DNA from: Maribellus luteus
GTDB lineage: Bacteria; Bacteroidota; Bacteroidia; Bacteroidales; Prolixibacteraceae
Reading direction: 5' to 3'
Assembly (NCBI RefSeq): GCF_003576475.1
Contig: NZ_QWGR01000015.1
Span: forward strand, 62,001 to 126,000
Length of the DNA stretch: 64,000 nucleotides
Made by a program: the position numbers and the translations under genes. Position 1 is the first letter of the stretch, and every line of letters begins with the position of its first letter. Of the stretch, positions 9,710 through 18,416 are shown one piece after another. A model generated the notes under the pieces. The model was not told where the DNA came from, did not search any database, and saw only the letters and a program-made list of their open reading frames with translations.

Positions 9710-10525
9710 TTACTTGTTTTTGTAATTCTCCAGAACTGCATTCACTGATCCGTGAACCAGTAAAAGACGTCTTGATTTTTCTTCGTCGAAACCCAACTCC
9801 TCCATAATCATCCGGGTGCCACGCTGCACCAGTTTTTGATTGGTAAGTTGCATGTTTACCATCCGGTTGCCTTTTACCCGGCCCAGTTTGATCATGAGCG
9901 TTGTGGTGATCATGTTCAGAATCAGTTTTTGCGAAGTTCCAGATTTCATCCGGGTACTGCCCGAAACAAATTCAGGACCCACAATTGCCTCGATGGGAAT
10001 ATCAACATTCCGGGCCAGTTCGCTATTCGGATTATTGGTAATACAGCCGGTTAAAATGCCATGTGCCCTGGCTGTGCTAACCGCACCAATAACATAGGGA
10101 GTTCTTCCCGAGGCTGCAATTCCAACCACAGTATCGTGTTCGTTAATGTTAAAAGCCTGTAGTTCCTGCCACCCCAAATCCATATTGTCTTCGGCGGCTT
10201 CAACCGCTTTCCGGATAGCCTGATCGCCACCGGCTATCAGACCAATCACCACATCGTAACCAACGCCGTAAGTCGGCGGAATTTCAGAAGCATCCAGAAT
10301 GCCCAAACGGCCGCTGGTACCGGCTCCCACATAGAAAAGCCTGCCACCTTTTTTAATCCGTTCAACCGTTTTCGTAACCAGCTCTTCAATTTGCGGAATG
10401 GTTTGGTAAACGGCCGGCAATACTTTTTTGTCTTCTTCATGAATGCCTTCCAAAAGCTGTCGGACTGACATCTGATCCAGATCTTTGTACAACGATTCCG
10501 ACTCGGTTATGCTTTGATTGGTCAT
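9710..10525 (-). CDS. murQ: N-acetylmuramic acid 6-phosphate etherase MurQ
   Basis: Cleaves the lactyl ether of MurNAc-6-P to give GlcNAc-6-P and D-lactate in the cytoplasm. The SIS domain is well conserved: FYVGAGTSGRLGILDASEIPPTYG, in which the Glu of DASE matches the catalytic Glu of E. coli MurQ, plus GIAASGRTPYVIGAV, TNNPNSELA and GPEFVSGSTRMKSGTSQK. I start it at the ATG at 10525 (271 residues, MTNQSITESESLYKDLD, which matches the usual MurQ N-terminus). An ATG at 10564 would overlap the kinase gene and add 13 unconserved residues. It lies 10 bp after the amino-sugar kinase gene, so the two form an operon, as described for the kinase and etherase of Tannerella forsythia. Confidence 0.97.
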   Translation of the reverse strand: MTNQSITESESLYKDLDQMSVRQLLEGIHEEDKKVLPAVYQTIPQIEELVTKTVERIKKGGRLFYVGAGTSGRLGILDASEIPPTYGVGYDVVIGLIAGGDQAIRKAVEAAEDNMDLGWQELQAFNINEHDTVVGIAASGRTPYVIGAVSTARAHGILTGCITNNPNSELARNVDIPIEAIVGPEFVSGSTRMKSGTSQKLILNMITTTLMIKLGRVKGNRMVNMQLTNQKLVQRGTRMIMEELGFDEEKSRRLLLVHGSVNAVLENYKNK

Positions 10526-10535
10526 ATCTGTTAAA

Positions 10536-11381
10536 TTATTTTTTGGAGTTAGTATGGTAATCATTTAAATGTTCAATGGGTTTTTGGATGATGAAAGGAG
10601 CAGAAAAACCATATTCAATGGCCGCCTTCTCAATAATCGGTTTAAAATTCCAGGCAATGGATCCCGAAAAACCTAAGCGGTAATTTCTTGCTTCCGGAAT
10701 CTGTAATACATTTCGCTCCAGAAACTCAATAATACTTTTCCGCACTAGTGTTTCGCAATATATTTCAGAAATATTTTCCGATAAAAACGGGGCAAAGCCA
10801 GCCAGGTATTTGTTGGGGCGTTCCGTTCTGTAAACCTTCTCCAGCACGCCTGCCTGGCTTACATTGTATTTTTCTGCAAACCGTTTTCTCAGTTCTTCCG
10901 GCATGACATTTTTAAAATAGTCGCCCAGTAATTTTCTTCCCAACACAGCACCACTACATTCATCCCCCAAAATAAAACCAAGCGGCGGAATGCCAAATTC
11001 CACTGTTTCGCCATTGTACAAACAGGCATTTGAGCCCGTGCCCAATATACAGGCTATTCCGGTTGAATGTTTAAACAAGGCCCTTGCAGCCGCCAACACA
11101 TCGCTGTTTGCTTCTATTTTTGCATTAGGATACAACGGGCTTAATGCCTCCTTGACCACATTGCCACGCTCGGTATTGATAATTCCTGCCCCATAGAAGA
11201 ATACCTCATCAACTTCCGAAACTTTCGGGAACAACTCACTTTTGAGCTCCTGATAAATATCGTCGCTTAATCTGAAAAAAGGATTTATCCCTTTGGTCTG
11301 AATAACCTGGGAATTACCCTCAGCATCAGTATATAACCAGTCTGTTTTGGTTGATCCGCTATCTGCAATTAGAATTGTCAT
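10536..11381 (-). CDS. BadF/BadG-family amino-sugar kinase, probable MurNAc kinase
   Basis: 281 residues of the ASKHA sugar-kinase fold. Phosphate motif 1 is ILIADSGSTKTDW, motif 2 is ILGTGSNACLYNG, and LGFILGDECSGAVLGRKLL is the typical loop of the N-acetylglucosamine kinase branch of the BadF/BadG family. Coupled to murQ (10 bp apart), its most likely job is ATP-dependent phosphorylation of MurNAc, perhaps also GlcNAc, after uptake. T. forsythia has a comparable transporter-kinase-MurQ cluster. It is divergent from the GH9-CE4 gene, and the shared 108-bp gap holds one copy of the proposed GntR operator. The -7 box lies only 4 nt before the ATG. Substrate preference between MurNAc and GlcNAc is inferred from context. 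Confidence 0.88.
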   Translation of the reverse strand: MTILIADSGSTKTDWLYTDAEGNSQVIQTKGINPFFRLSDDIYQELKSELFPKVSEVDEVFFYGAGIINTERGNVVKEALSPLYPNAKIEANSDVLAAARALFKHSTGIACILGTGSNACLYNGETVEFGIPPLGFILGDECSGAVLGRKLLGDYFKNVMPEELRKRFAEKYNVSQAGVLEKVYRTERPNKYLAGFAPFLSENISEIYCETLVRKSIIEFLERNVLQIPEARNYRLGFSGSIAWNFKPIIEKAAIEYGFSAPFIIQKPIEHLNDYHTNSKK

Positions 11382-11385
11382 ACCA

Positions 11386-11393
11386 CAAATATA
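11386..11393 (-). promoter_or_regulatory. -7 box of the kinase-murQ promoter
   Basis: On the minus strand TATATTTG matches TAnnTTTG exactly and is followed by TGGT and then the ATG at 11381. With the usual start 5-7 nt after the box the mRNA would begin at or next to the start codon. A -33 box at the right distance is not obvious. Confidence 0.55.
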
Positions 11394-11412
11394 ATATTTT
11401 CACCAGATAAGA

Positions 11413-11428
11413 TGTAACATGTATTACA
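11413..11428. promoter_or_regulatory. Operator copy 1 (proposed GntR site), TGTAACATGTATTACA
   Basis: Inverted repeat TGTAA-N6-TTACA with perfect 5-bp arms. The reverse complement, TGTAATACATGTTACA, differs from copy 3 at a single central base. It lies in the gap between the divergent kinase-murQ and GH9-CE4 genes, just upstream of the -33 box of the GH9 promoter, so one bound regulator could control both directions. Confidence 0.75.
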
Positions 11429-11432
11429 AATA

Positions 11433-11463
11433 TTGTTTTTCTCTTTTCTAAAAGTTAATTTTG
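11433..11463 (+). promoter_or_regulatory. Promoter of the GH9-CE4 gene
   Basis: TTG at 11433-11435 (-33 box), 20 nt, then TAATTTTG at 11456-11463, an exact match to TAnnTTTG. The predicted start lies about 20 nt before the ATG at 11490. The operator copy ends 4 nt upstream of the -33 box. Confidence 0.6.
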
Positions 11464-11489
11464 AAGAATTCTAACCAATACGAACGAAT

Positions 11490-13967
11490 ATGCACAAGCC
11501 TACGATTCTTTCCACGATTCTGTTACTGCTTTTTTGTGTCCACGTTGGTTTTGCCGAAAACACAATTCGCATTAACCAGCTGGGCTACTTACCCAATGCA
11601 GCCAAAACAGCTGTTTTTCTGAGCGATGAAAAAATACACATTGAAACCTTTAGTGTATACAATACATTATCGGACAAAAAGGTATTGGAAACAAAAGCAC
11701 AAGCTGCCAACGCCGAAATATGGGGAAAGCAATCGGCTTATCAATTTGATTTTTCTGAATTGACAAGCGAGGGAGGCTATTATATTGTGGCCGCTTCCAC
11801 GAAATCTCCTTCGCTCAGAATTGCCGGAGATGTATACAACGGAACCGCTGATTACATATTAAACTACATGCGTCAGCAGCGTTGTGGCTTCAATCCGTTT
11901 TTTGAAGATTCCTGCCACGTGCACGATGGTATTATTGTGGACCACCCGACCCGAAGCGGAGAGAAAATTGATGTTACAGGAGGCTGGCACGACGCTTCTG
12001 ACTACCTTCAATATGTAACAACATCGGCCAATGCCACCTATCAAATGCTGTTTGCCTACCAACAGAACCCGGGCGTATTTGGCGATGCCTACGACGCGAA
12101 TGGCTTACCCGGCAAAAACGGAATCCCCGACATTTTGGATGAAGCTCGCTGGGGACTGGAGTGGTTACTAAAAATGAATCCGGGCAAAAACGAAATGTAC
12201 AACCAGATTGCCGACGACCGCGACCACCGTGGCTATCGGTTACCAACTGAAGATACGGTTTCGTACGGGCTGGGAAACGCCCGGCCGGTTTACTTTGTCA
12301 CCGGGAAACCCCAGGGGCTCGGAAAACACAAAAACCGAAGTACGGGCGTTGCCTCTACCGCTGCCAAGTATACATCGGCATTTGCCCTTGGCGCAAAACT
12401 TTTCACACAGATTGATGCAGCATTTGCAGCCCAACTAAATACCAAAGCAAGCGACGCCTGGGAATTTGCGATGTCGGATCCGGGGGTGTGCCAAACTGCC
12501 TGTGTTGTGTCTCCCTATTTTTACGAAGAAGGCAACTACATCGACGACATGGAATTGGCTGCCGCCTCGCTTTACCAAGCATCGGGCGATAAAGCCTATA
12601 GCCAGCAAGCCAACTACTGGGGCGAACTAGAACCTGTAACCCCGTGGATGGAACTGCACCGCGCCAGGCATTATCAATACTACCCTTTTGTGAACCTGGG
12701 GCACTTTCTGCAGGCACAATCCTCCGACCCGGCAATTGCAAAAAAATACCAGGCGCTGATGAAACAAGGACTGGAGGATATAAAACGATATGCAGCTGAC
12801 GATCCTTTCCGGATTGGAGTTCCTTTTGTTTGGTGTTCCAATAACTTTGTTGTGGCAGCAGCTACGCAGGCAAGGCTCTACCGCGAGTTGACAGGCGACA
12901 AATCGTACGAAAAAATGGAGGCCGCACTTATCGACTGGCTTTTCGGATGCAATCCCTGGGGAACCAGCATGATCTGTGGCTTACCCGAGGGCGGAGACAA
13001 CCCGCAACACCCCCACTCTTCCATTACGGTTTTGATGAACCAGACAACCACCGGAGGCCTGGTGGATGGCCCCGTTTACAGTTACATCTACGAAAGCTTG
13101 AGAGGCATACAGCTAACCAAAGAAGATGTGTACGCCAATTTCCAGAACGGCAAAGCCGTTTACCACGACGATATTGGCGACTATTCTTCCAACGAACCAA
13201 CGATGGATGGAACGGCCAGCTTGAGTTTTGTGCTTTCTTCGCTCGAAGCAGAAGGGCAAAAAGAAACAGACTTAACGAACTGTGTGAAAGACAAGGAAGG
13301 TGCCATCATACGAATGGACACTACCCAGGCCAATGTTTACCTGATATTCTCCGCTCACGATTTTAACGACGGTGGTGAAACAATCGCCAACACCCTAAAA
13401 CAACGCAATGTAAAAGCATCTTTCTTCTTTACGGGAAGTTTTTACGACCATGCTTCCAATAAAAACCTGATCAGTCAGTTGATCCGGGATGGGCATTACC
13501 TGGGCGCACATTCCGACAAGCATTTATTGTACGCCGACTGGAACCGACGTGATTCGTTGCTGCTTAGCCGCGATGAGTTTGAATCGGACTTAACCGCCAA
13601 CTACCGCAAAATGGAAAAAGCAGGGATAGACATTTCTTCTGCCACCTACTTTTTGCCGCCGTATGAATGGTACAACCAAAGCATTGCCGACTGGACCAGT
13701 CAGCTGGGACTAAACCTTGTGAACTTTACGTCCGGCATCAGAACCAACGCCGATTACACTACACCGGATATGAAAAATTACAAATCATCAGAATTGATTT
13801 TGAACGACCTGAAGGAGAAGGAAAAAAATCAACCGGGAATGCTAAAAGGCGCCATGATTTTGATTCACCTCGGTACAAGCGAAAAACGTACGGACAAACT
13901 CTACAACCGGCTCGATGAACTGATCGATTTTCTGGAAAGCAAAGAATACCAACCCACACGTTTATAA
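11490..13967 (+). CDS. Secreted GH9 glycosidase fused to a polysaccharide-deacetylase (CE4-like) domain
   Basis: 825 residues. Signal peptide 1-22 (ends VGFA), N-terminal Ig-like domain of GH9 enzymes (IRINQLGYLPNAAKTAVF, about 24-110), then a GH9 barrel (about 115-585). The GH9 base motif is GGWHDASDY near residue 165 and the acid region is YHDDIGDYSSNEPTMD near 566. A NodB-like domain follows (about 610-820): HSDKH metal motif near 673, FLPPYEWYN and ILIHLGT. Its first motif, normally TFDD, reads FSAHDFNDGG, so metal binding there is doubtful. GH9 holds cellulases but also exo-glucosaminidases. With MurNAc genes around it, a GlcN/GlcNAc-containing substrate seems more likely than cellulose; this is inference. 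Confidence 0.9.
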   Translation: MHKPTILSTILLLLFCVHVGFAENTIRINQLGYLPNAAKTAVFLSDEKIHIETFSVYNTLSDKKVLETKAQAANAEIWGKQSAYQFDFSELTSEGGYYIVAASTKSPSLRIAGDVYNGTADYILNYMRQQRCGFNPFFEDSCHVHDGIIVDHPTRSGEKIDVTGGWHDASDYLQYVTTSANATYQMLFAYQQNPGVFGDAYDANGLPGKNGIPDILDEARWGLEWLLKMNPGKNEMYNQIADDRDHRGYRLPTEDTVSYGLGNARPVYFVTGKPQGLGKHKNRSTGVASTAAKYTSAFALGAKLFTQIDAAFAAQLNTKASDAWEFAMSDPGVCQTACVVSPYFYEEGNYIDDMELAAASLYQASGDKAYSQQANYWGELEPVTPWMELHRARHYQYYPFVNLGHFLQAQSSDPAIAKKYQALMKQGLEDIKRYAADDPFRIGVPFVWCSNNFVVAAATQARLYRELTGDKSYEKMEAALIDWLFGCNPWGTSMICGLPEGGDNPQHPHSSITVLMNQTTTGGLVDGPVYSYIYESLRGIQLTKEDVYANFQNGKAVYHDDIGDYSSNEPTMDGTASLSFVLSSLEAEGQKETDLTNCVKDKEGAIIRMDTTQANVYLIFSAHDFNDGGETIANTLKQRNVKASFFFTGSFYDHASNKNLISQLIRDGHYLGAHSDKHLLYADWNRRDSLLLSRDEFESDLTANYRKMEKAGIDISSATYFLPPYEWYNQSIADWTSQLGLNLVNFTSGIRTNADYTTPDMKNYKSSELILNDLKEKEKNQPGMLKGAMILIHLGTSEKRTDKLYNRLDELIDFLESKEYQPTRL

Positions 13968-14070
13968 CTCATTCAAGAAAGTTTGTATTTTCACAAAAAA
14001 TGAGTGCCATTTATTGGACGGGAAATAAATGTCTGAAAAATATTTTTTCATCATTATTTTCATTTTTTGT

Positions 14071-14099
14071 TTTGAAAATATTTCGAATTTATATATTTG
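14071..14099 (+). promoter_or_regulatory. Promoter of the transglutaminase-symporter unit
   Basis: TTTG at 14071-14074, 17 nt, then TATATTTG at 14092-14099, an exact TAnnTTTG. The ATG follows after only 4 nt (14104), the same spacing as at the kinase gene, which suggests a leaderless mRNA. Confidence 0.6.
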
Positions 14100-14113
14100 T
14101 AACATGTCATACA
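14098..14113. promoter_or_regulatory. Operator copy 2 (proposed GntR site), TGTAACATGTCATACA
   Basis: Shares the first ten bases with copy 1 and matches the TGTAA-N6-TTACA plan with one arm mismatch. It overlaps the end of the -7 box and covers the start codon of the transglutaminase-like gene, a position where a bound protein would block transcription. Confidence 0.65.
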
Positions 14114-15555
14114 AATTAATCAAACGGCATAAACTAAGCTTTCTTTTAACCGCGGCATTGGCTGTGATTACCTTCTCTTGTTCTACCAGGGATGACAACA
14201 AAACGTTTGCACAATACCTGGACAAGGGAGAATTTACAAGGCTCCAGCACACCATTGATTCACTCAAAAAATCGGGAACAACACAATGGAGTACTTTTGA
14301 ACTGGACTCTGTGGAGCAGTTAATCCATGCCATTCGGGTTGATTATTCTCGCACTGAGCTTGAAATACGGGAGCAATTGAAAAATACTTTCCCTTCAGCC
14401 ACCGATGCAGACCAGGCGAACTGGGAAGCATCCGGGAAACTGGAGATGCGCTACATAGACGGAGAGAAACGCTACTTTAAAAATGCAGTTCCGAATTTGC
14501 GTCGCCTGCTTGATTTCGACCAAAACAAGAACAAGCCCGTTTGGGAACAAAACGTAGAACCTAACTCGCTGACAGAGTTACGCCTCGCGCATACTCAACA
14601 AGTGGTGGAGGCATGTGTCGAAAATCCCAATGCTGCCTCCTCCCAACAAGTTACTTTTGCTTACACCCTCACGGTTAAACCCAACGCGGTGCCTGCCGGA
14701 GAAACGATTCGTTGCTGGTTGCCCGCTCCGCGTGAAGGCAACCCAAGACAAAGCGATTTGCAGGTTCTGGAAGCAGAGCCCGGAGATTACACAATCGCTC
14801 CGAATGAATGTTTGCAGCGTACTTTTTACATGGAGAAAAAAGCAGTAAAAGACGAAGCTACGCTGTTTTCAGTAAAATTCTCGGTACGGACAAAACCACA
14901 GTACTTTAACCTGAAACCGGAAAATATTCAGGCATATGATACGACCAGCGACATCTATCAAAATAACACCATTGAACGACCTCCGCACATTGTTTTCTCT
15001 CCCGAAATGAAGGAGCTTGCACAACAAATCGCAGGCAATGAAACCAACCCTTTGAAAAAAGTGGAAGCGATTTATACGTGGATCAGCGATTCAATTCCCT
15101 GGGCCAGTGCGCTGGAGTACGGAACCATTCCCAACATCCCGCAATACGTGCTAGCCAACCGCCACGGCGACTGCGGCATGCAAACACTGCTTTTTATGAC
15201 TTTGGCCCGTTCGCAGGGAATTCCGGTAAAATGGCAAAGCGGTTTTATGCTTCACCCGGGATTTGAGAATTTGCACGACTGGTGTGAAGTTTATTACGAA
15301 GGAGTTGGCTGGGTGCCGCTCGACCAATCGTTTAAGCTGCAACCCACAAGCAACAAACAACTACGCAATTTTTATTTCCAGGGAATAGATACATACCGCC
15401 TGATTGTGAACGACGATTACGCGCAGAAACTATATCCCGAAAAAAAACACCCGCGCAGCGAGCCTTACGACTTCCAGCGCGGTGAAGTTGAATGGGAAAA
15501 AGGAAACTTATATTTTGACCAATGGAGTTGGAACATGGATGTTACTTATCAATAA
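14104..15555 (+). CDS. Transglutaminase-like lipoprotein
   Basis: 483 residues. I start at the ATG at 14104, where KLSFLLTAALAVITFSC forms a lipoprotein signal; a start at 14029 would lie upstream of the promoter. The C-terminal half has the transglutaminase-like papain fold: Cys in GDCGMQTLLFMTLARSQGIP (near residue 354), His in NLHDWCEVY and Asp in VPLDQSF, so the triad is complete. The N-terminal part (about 120-290) is a beta-rich domain seen in similar bacterial proteins (FAYTLTVKPNAVPAGETIRCW). Such proteins are thought to be peptidases or amidases rather than cross-linkers. In this cluster a role on stem peptides is plausible but unproven. It lies 53 bp upstream of the SSS transporter in the same unit. 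Confidence 0.88.
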   Translation: MSYKLIKRHKLSFLLTAALAVITFSCSTRDDNKTFAQYLDKGEFTRLQHTIDSLKKSGTTQWSTFELDSVEQLIHAIRVDYSRTELEIREQLKNTFPSATDADQANWEASGKLEMRYIDGEKRYFKNAVPNLRRLLDFDQNKNKPVWEQNVEPNSLTELRLAHTQQVVEACVENPNAASSQQVTFAYTLTVKPNAVPAGETIRCWLPAPREGNPRQSDLQVLEAEPGDYTIAPNECLQRTFYMEKKAVKDEATLFSVKFSVRTKPQYFNLKPENIQAYDTTSDIYQNNTIERPPHIVFSPEMKELAQQIAGNETNPLKKVEAIYTWISDSIPWASALEYGTIPNIPQYVLANRHGDCGMQTLLFMTLARSQGIPVKWQSGFMLHPGFENLHDWCEVYYEGVGWVPLDQSFKLQPTSNKQLRNFYFQGIDTYRLIVNDDYAQKLYPEKKHPRSEPYDFQRGEVEWEKGNLYFDQWSWNMDVTYQ

Positions 15556-15608
15556 ATTACCACTTTAAGTTTTGCATCTTTACGAACACTTCTGAAAACT
15601 GATTTGAA

Positions 15609-17057
15609 ATGAGTACACTGCTGATTGCTATTATTATTCTGATGTTTTTTGCGGTATTAATGGGCGTGTCATGGTTTACTTCGCGCAATGCCGACAGTGA
15701 AACTTTTTTTACCGGAAACCGCCGTTCTCCCTGGTATCTGGTTGCTTTTGGGATGATCGGGTCCACCATTTCGGGTGTAACTTTTATTTCGGTGCCCGGC
15801 GAAGTTGGCAACTCAGCATGGACCTACCTTCAATTCCTGCTCGGAAACTTTATCGGATACTGGGTGATTGCACTGGTACTTATTCCACTTTACTACCGGC
15901 TAAACCTGGTTTCCATTTATACTTATCTCGATCAGCGCTTTGGGCTTCGTTCATACAAAACAGGAGCTTTCTTTTTCCTTGTTTCGCAAACCATCGGAGC
16001 TTCGTTCAGACTATACCTGGCAGCAGGTGTACTACAGATTGCTTTTTTCAATGACTTTGGAATCCCTTTCTGGCTAACCGTTTTGATCACTCTTTTCCTG
16101 ATTTGGATCTACACCTACCGCGCGGGAATTAAAACCGTGGTTTGGACCGACTCGTTGCAAACGTTTTTTATTTTGGGTGCCGTGGGAATTACCATTTGGG
16201 TGATACTGAGCCAGCTCGATTTAAGTTTTGGCGACATGGTGACAGTAGTCGACCACCATCCGTTTAGCCGGATTTTTGACTGGGACTGGAAATCGAAAAC
16301 CAACTTTTTCAAACAATTTATGGCTGGTGTTGGAATTGTTCTGACCATGAACGGACTGGACCAGAACATGATGCAAAAAAACCTGACCTGCAAAACAAGA
16401 AAAGACGCACAAAAAAATATTTTCTGGTTCAGCTTTGCCTTTATTATTGCCAATATCTTCTTCCTGTCGCTGGGTGTGATGCTGTATTATTATGCTGCTC
16501 AAAAAGGAATTGACCTACCATCGCGAACCGACGACCTTTTCCCATTACTGGCCATCAAATATTTTGGGCCACTTGCAGGCGCGCTGTTCCTGCTCGGAAT
16601 TTTATCAGCAGCTTACTCAAGTGCCGACTCTGCCCTAACAGCCTTAACAACTTCGTTTTGCATCGACTTTCTGAACCTGGATCCGGCAGCGCCCAAAAGC
16701 AAAAGAACCCGCATATTGGTACACGTTGGCTTTTCGCTGCTGATGTTTTTAGTAATTGTGATTTTCAGAATTATCAATAACGAAAGCGTTGTTTCCGCCG
16801 TGTTCAGGGTGGCAGGCTACACTTACGGCCCCTTGCTTGGGCTCTTTGCCTTCGGAATCCTAACCAAACGAATGGTAAAAGACCGCTTCGTCCCGCTGGT
16901 GGGTTTACTGTCGCCGGTGCTAACCTACATCGTAAATGCCAATTCAGAAGCCTGGTTCGGGGGCTACAAATTTGGATTCGAACTTTTACTTCTGAACGGG
17001 CTAATCATGTTTACAGGTCTGCTTCTCTTATCGCATAACAAACAGGAGTCCCGCTAA
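15609..17057 (+). CDS. SSS-family sodium:solute symporter, candidate amino-sugar or muropeptide-fragment importer
   Basis: 482 residues with about 13 hydrophobic segments and the sodium:solute symporter pattern: FGMIGSTISGVTFISVPGEVG early, GLDQNMMQKNLTCKTRKDAQKN in the middle, and FLLGILSAAYSSADSALTALTTSF, a conserved SSS helix with Ser/Thr residues typical of the sodium site. It moves a solute across the inner membrane using sodium. It is in one unit with the transglutaminase gene and its stop overlaps that of anmK by 4 bp (convergent). Because the kinase, MurQ and AnmK need free MurNAc or anhydro-MurNAc in the cytoplasm and no PTS gene is present, this is the best candidate importer; the substrate is inferred from neighbours only. 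Confidence 0.9.
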   Translation: MSTLLIAIIILMFFAVLMGVSWFTSRNADSETFFTGNRRSPWYLVAFGMIGSTISGVTFISVPGEVGNSAWTYLQFLLGNFIGYWVIALVLIPLYYRLNLVSIYTYLDQRFGLRSYKTGAFFFLVSQTIGASFRLYLAAGVLQIAFFNDFGIPFWLTVLITLFLIWIYTYRAGIKTVVWTDSLQTFFILGAVGITIWVILSQLDLSFGDMVTVVDHHPFSRIFDWDWKSKTNFFKQFMAGVGIVLTMNGLDQNMMQKNLTCKTRKDAQKNIFWFSFAFIIANIFFLSLGVMLYYYAAQKGIDLPSRTDDLFPLLAIKYFGPLAGALFLLGILSAAYSSADSALTALTTSFCIDFLNLDPAAPKSKRTRILVHVGFSLLMFLVIVIFRIINNESVVSAVFRVAGYTYGPLLGLFAFGILTKRMVKDRFVPLVGLLSPVLTYIVNANSEAWFGGYKFGFELLLLNGLIMFTGLLLLSHNKQESR

Positions 17058-18166
17058 AAAGTCTTCGGGTCGTAAATCGTTCCCAGTAATACTTTTTTAC
17101 GTGCACCGGTAACCGTAGGCAGGTTGCCGGGTTCGTTTTTAATTCGCCGCATGGCCAGCCAGGCAAATGCTACTGCTTCCATTTGTTGCGACTGAATCCC
17201 AAGCTCTTCGGTATTGGCAACACGGGCACCGGGTAAATGAAAGGCAAGCCGTTCCATCAGAATTTTGTTGAAGGCGCCACCTCCGCAAACGTACGTGGCT
17301 TCAGTTTCAGGTCCGTACTTTTTCACCGACTGAGCCACACTAACCGCACTTAATTCAAGCAAGGTAGCCTGCACATCTTCCTTCCTGTATGACGAAATTT
17401 TTTGAAGGTGTTTGTTTAGCCAATCCAAATTGAACAACTCACGTCCTGTACTTTTCGGGGCCGGCTGTTTAAAATAGTCATCAGCCAGCATTTCGTCCAA
17501 TAGTTCCGGAATTACTGTTCCACTTGCCGCCCATTCGCCATCTTTGTCAAACTTGCGGTCCAGACAATGCAGTATCCAGGCGTCCATCAGGCAATTGGCC
17601 GGCCCGGTATCAAAGCCAAGAACCGAATTATCGTCATCAGCAAGAACCGTAATATTGGCAATCCCTCCCAGATTCAGGATCACCCGCTTCTCGCGCTTGC
17701 TGTTTAAGTAAGCCTGATGAAAAGCCGGCACCAATGGAGCTCCCTGTCCGCCAAAAGCCATATCCATACGACGAAAATCAACAACCGCACGAATTCCGGT
17801 TTGAGCAGCAATTACATTTCCATCTCCCAGCTGCATGGTAAAAGGAAATTGGGTAGTAGGTGAATGAAACACCGTTTGCCCGTGGCAACCAATGGCAGCA
17901 ATCTTGCTTGAATCAGTATTTGATTTCTGCAACAGCTGTTTCACTGCATCAGCGTAGCACAAGGCCAGCTCATGATCGATTTCGCCAAGCACATGTATTT
18001 CAGCACGGTAACTATCAATCAATTCGATCAATCTGGTTTTAAGCTTTTCAGGAAAAGACTGCGAGTGCATCTGGACATGCAATATTTTATTGTCTTCAAA
18101 GCCAACCAAAACGGCATCAATACCATCCATACTCGTTCCTGACATGATTCCGATATATTGTTCCAT
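17054..18166 (-). CDS. anmK: Anhydro-N-acetylmuramic acid kinase AnmK
   Basis: 370 residues, the usual length. It opens the 1,6-anhydro ring of anhMurNAc while phosphorylating it, giving MurNAc-6-P for MurQ. Family hallmarks: IGIMSGTSMDGIDAVL at the N-terminus, GCHGQTVFHSP, VVDFRRMDMAFGGQGAPLVPAFH (catalytic Asp region), RVILNLGGIANITVL, GFDTGPANCLMDAW and YVCGGGAFN. Together with the kinase and MurQ it lets both anhydro and reducing MurNAc enter the same route. It is transcribed opposite to its neighbours, and operator copy 3 lies 45 bp upstream of its ATG. Confidence 0.97.
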   Translation of the reverse strand: MEQYIGIMSGTSMDGIDAVLVGFEDNKILHVQMHSQSFPEKLKTRLIELIDSYRAEIHVLGEIDHELALCYADAVKQLLQKSNTDSSKIAAIGCHGQTVFHSPTTQFPFTMQLGDGNVIAAQTGIRAVVDFRRMDMAFGGQGAPLVPAFHQAYLNSKREKRVILNLGGIANITVLADDDNSVLGFDTGPANCLMDAWILHCLDRKFDKDGEWAASGTVIPELLDEMLADDYFKQPAPKSTGRELFNLDWLNKHLQKISSYRKEDVQATLLELSAVSVAQSVKKYGPETEATYVCGGGAFNKILMERLAFHLPGARVANTEELGIQSQQMEAVAFAWLAMRRIKNEPGNLPTVTGARKKVLLGTIYDPKTF

Positions 18167-18210
18167 AGGTAGTTTTTAAGTTGTGATTCAAGACAAAGAT
18201 TTGCAGAATT

Positions 18211-18226
18211 TGTAATACATCTTACA
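18211..18226. promoter_or_regulatory. Operator copy 3 (proposed GntR site), TGTAATACATCTTACA
   Basis: Perfect TGTAA/TTACA arms around TACATC, 45 bp upstream of the anmK start (18166) and reading into that gene. It is identical to copy 4 at 15 of 16 positions. A weak TAnnTTTG-like box (AATCTTTG on the minus strand) lies between it and anmK. Confidence 0.75.
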
Positions 18227-18416
18227 TTTTATTTTGTACAACATATGTTTTTTAACAATACCTTTTTCAATAATACAGATCACAAAAGATCAGTAATCGA
18301 CAATTATTACTCTTATTGACAAATATTAAAATAGACCAAAAACAAAAAGATACAATAAAGGCCACATTAACAGCAATATGAAAAATACATTAAGAAGAAA
18401 TATTATATATAGAACA

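Noticed and set aside
10526-10564. Longer murQ start at 10564
   Set aside because: It would overlap the kinase gene by 29 bp and adds residues not found in MurQ proteins; the ATG at 10525 gives the usual start.
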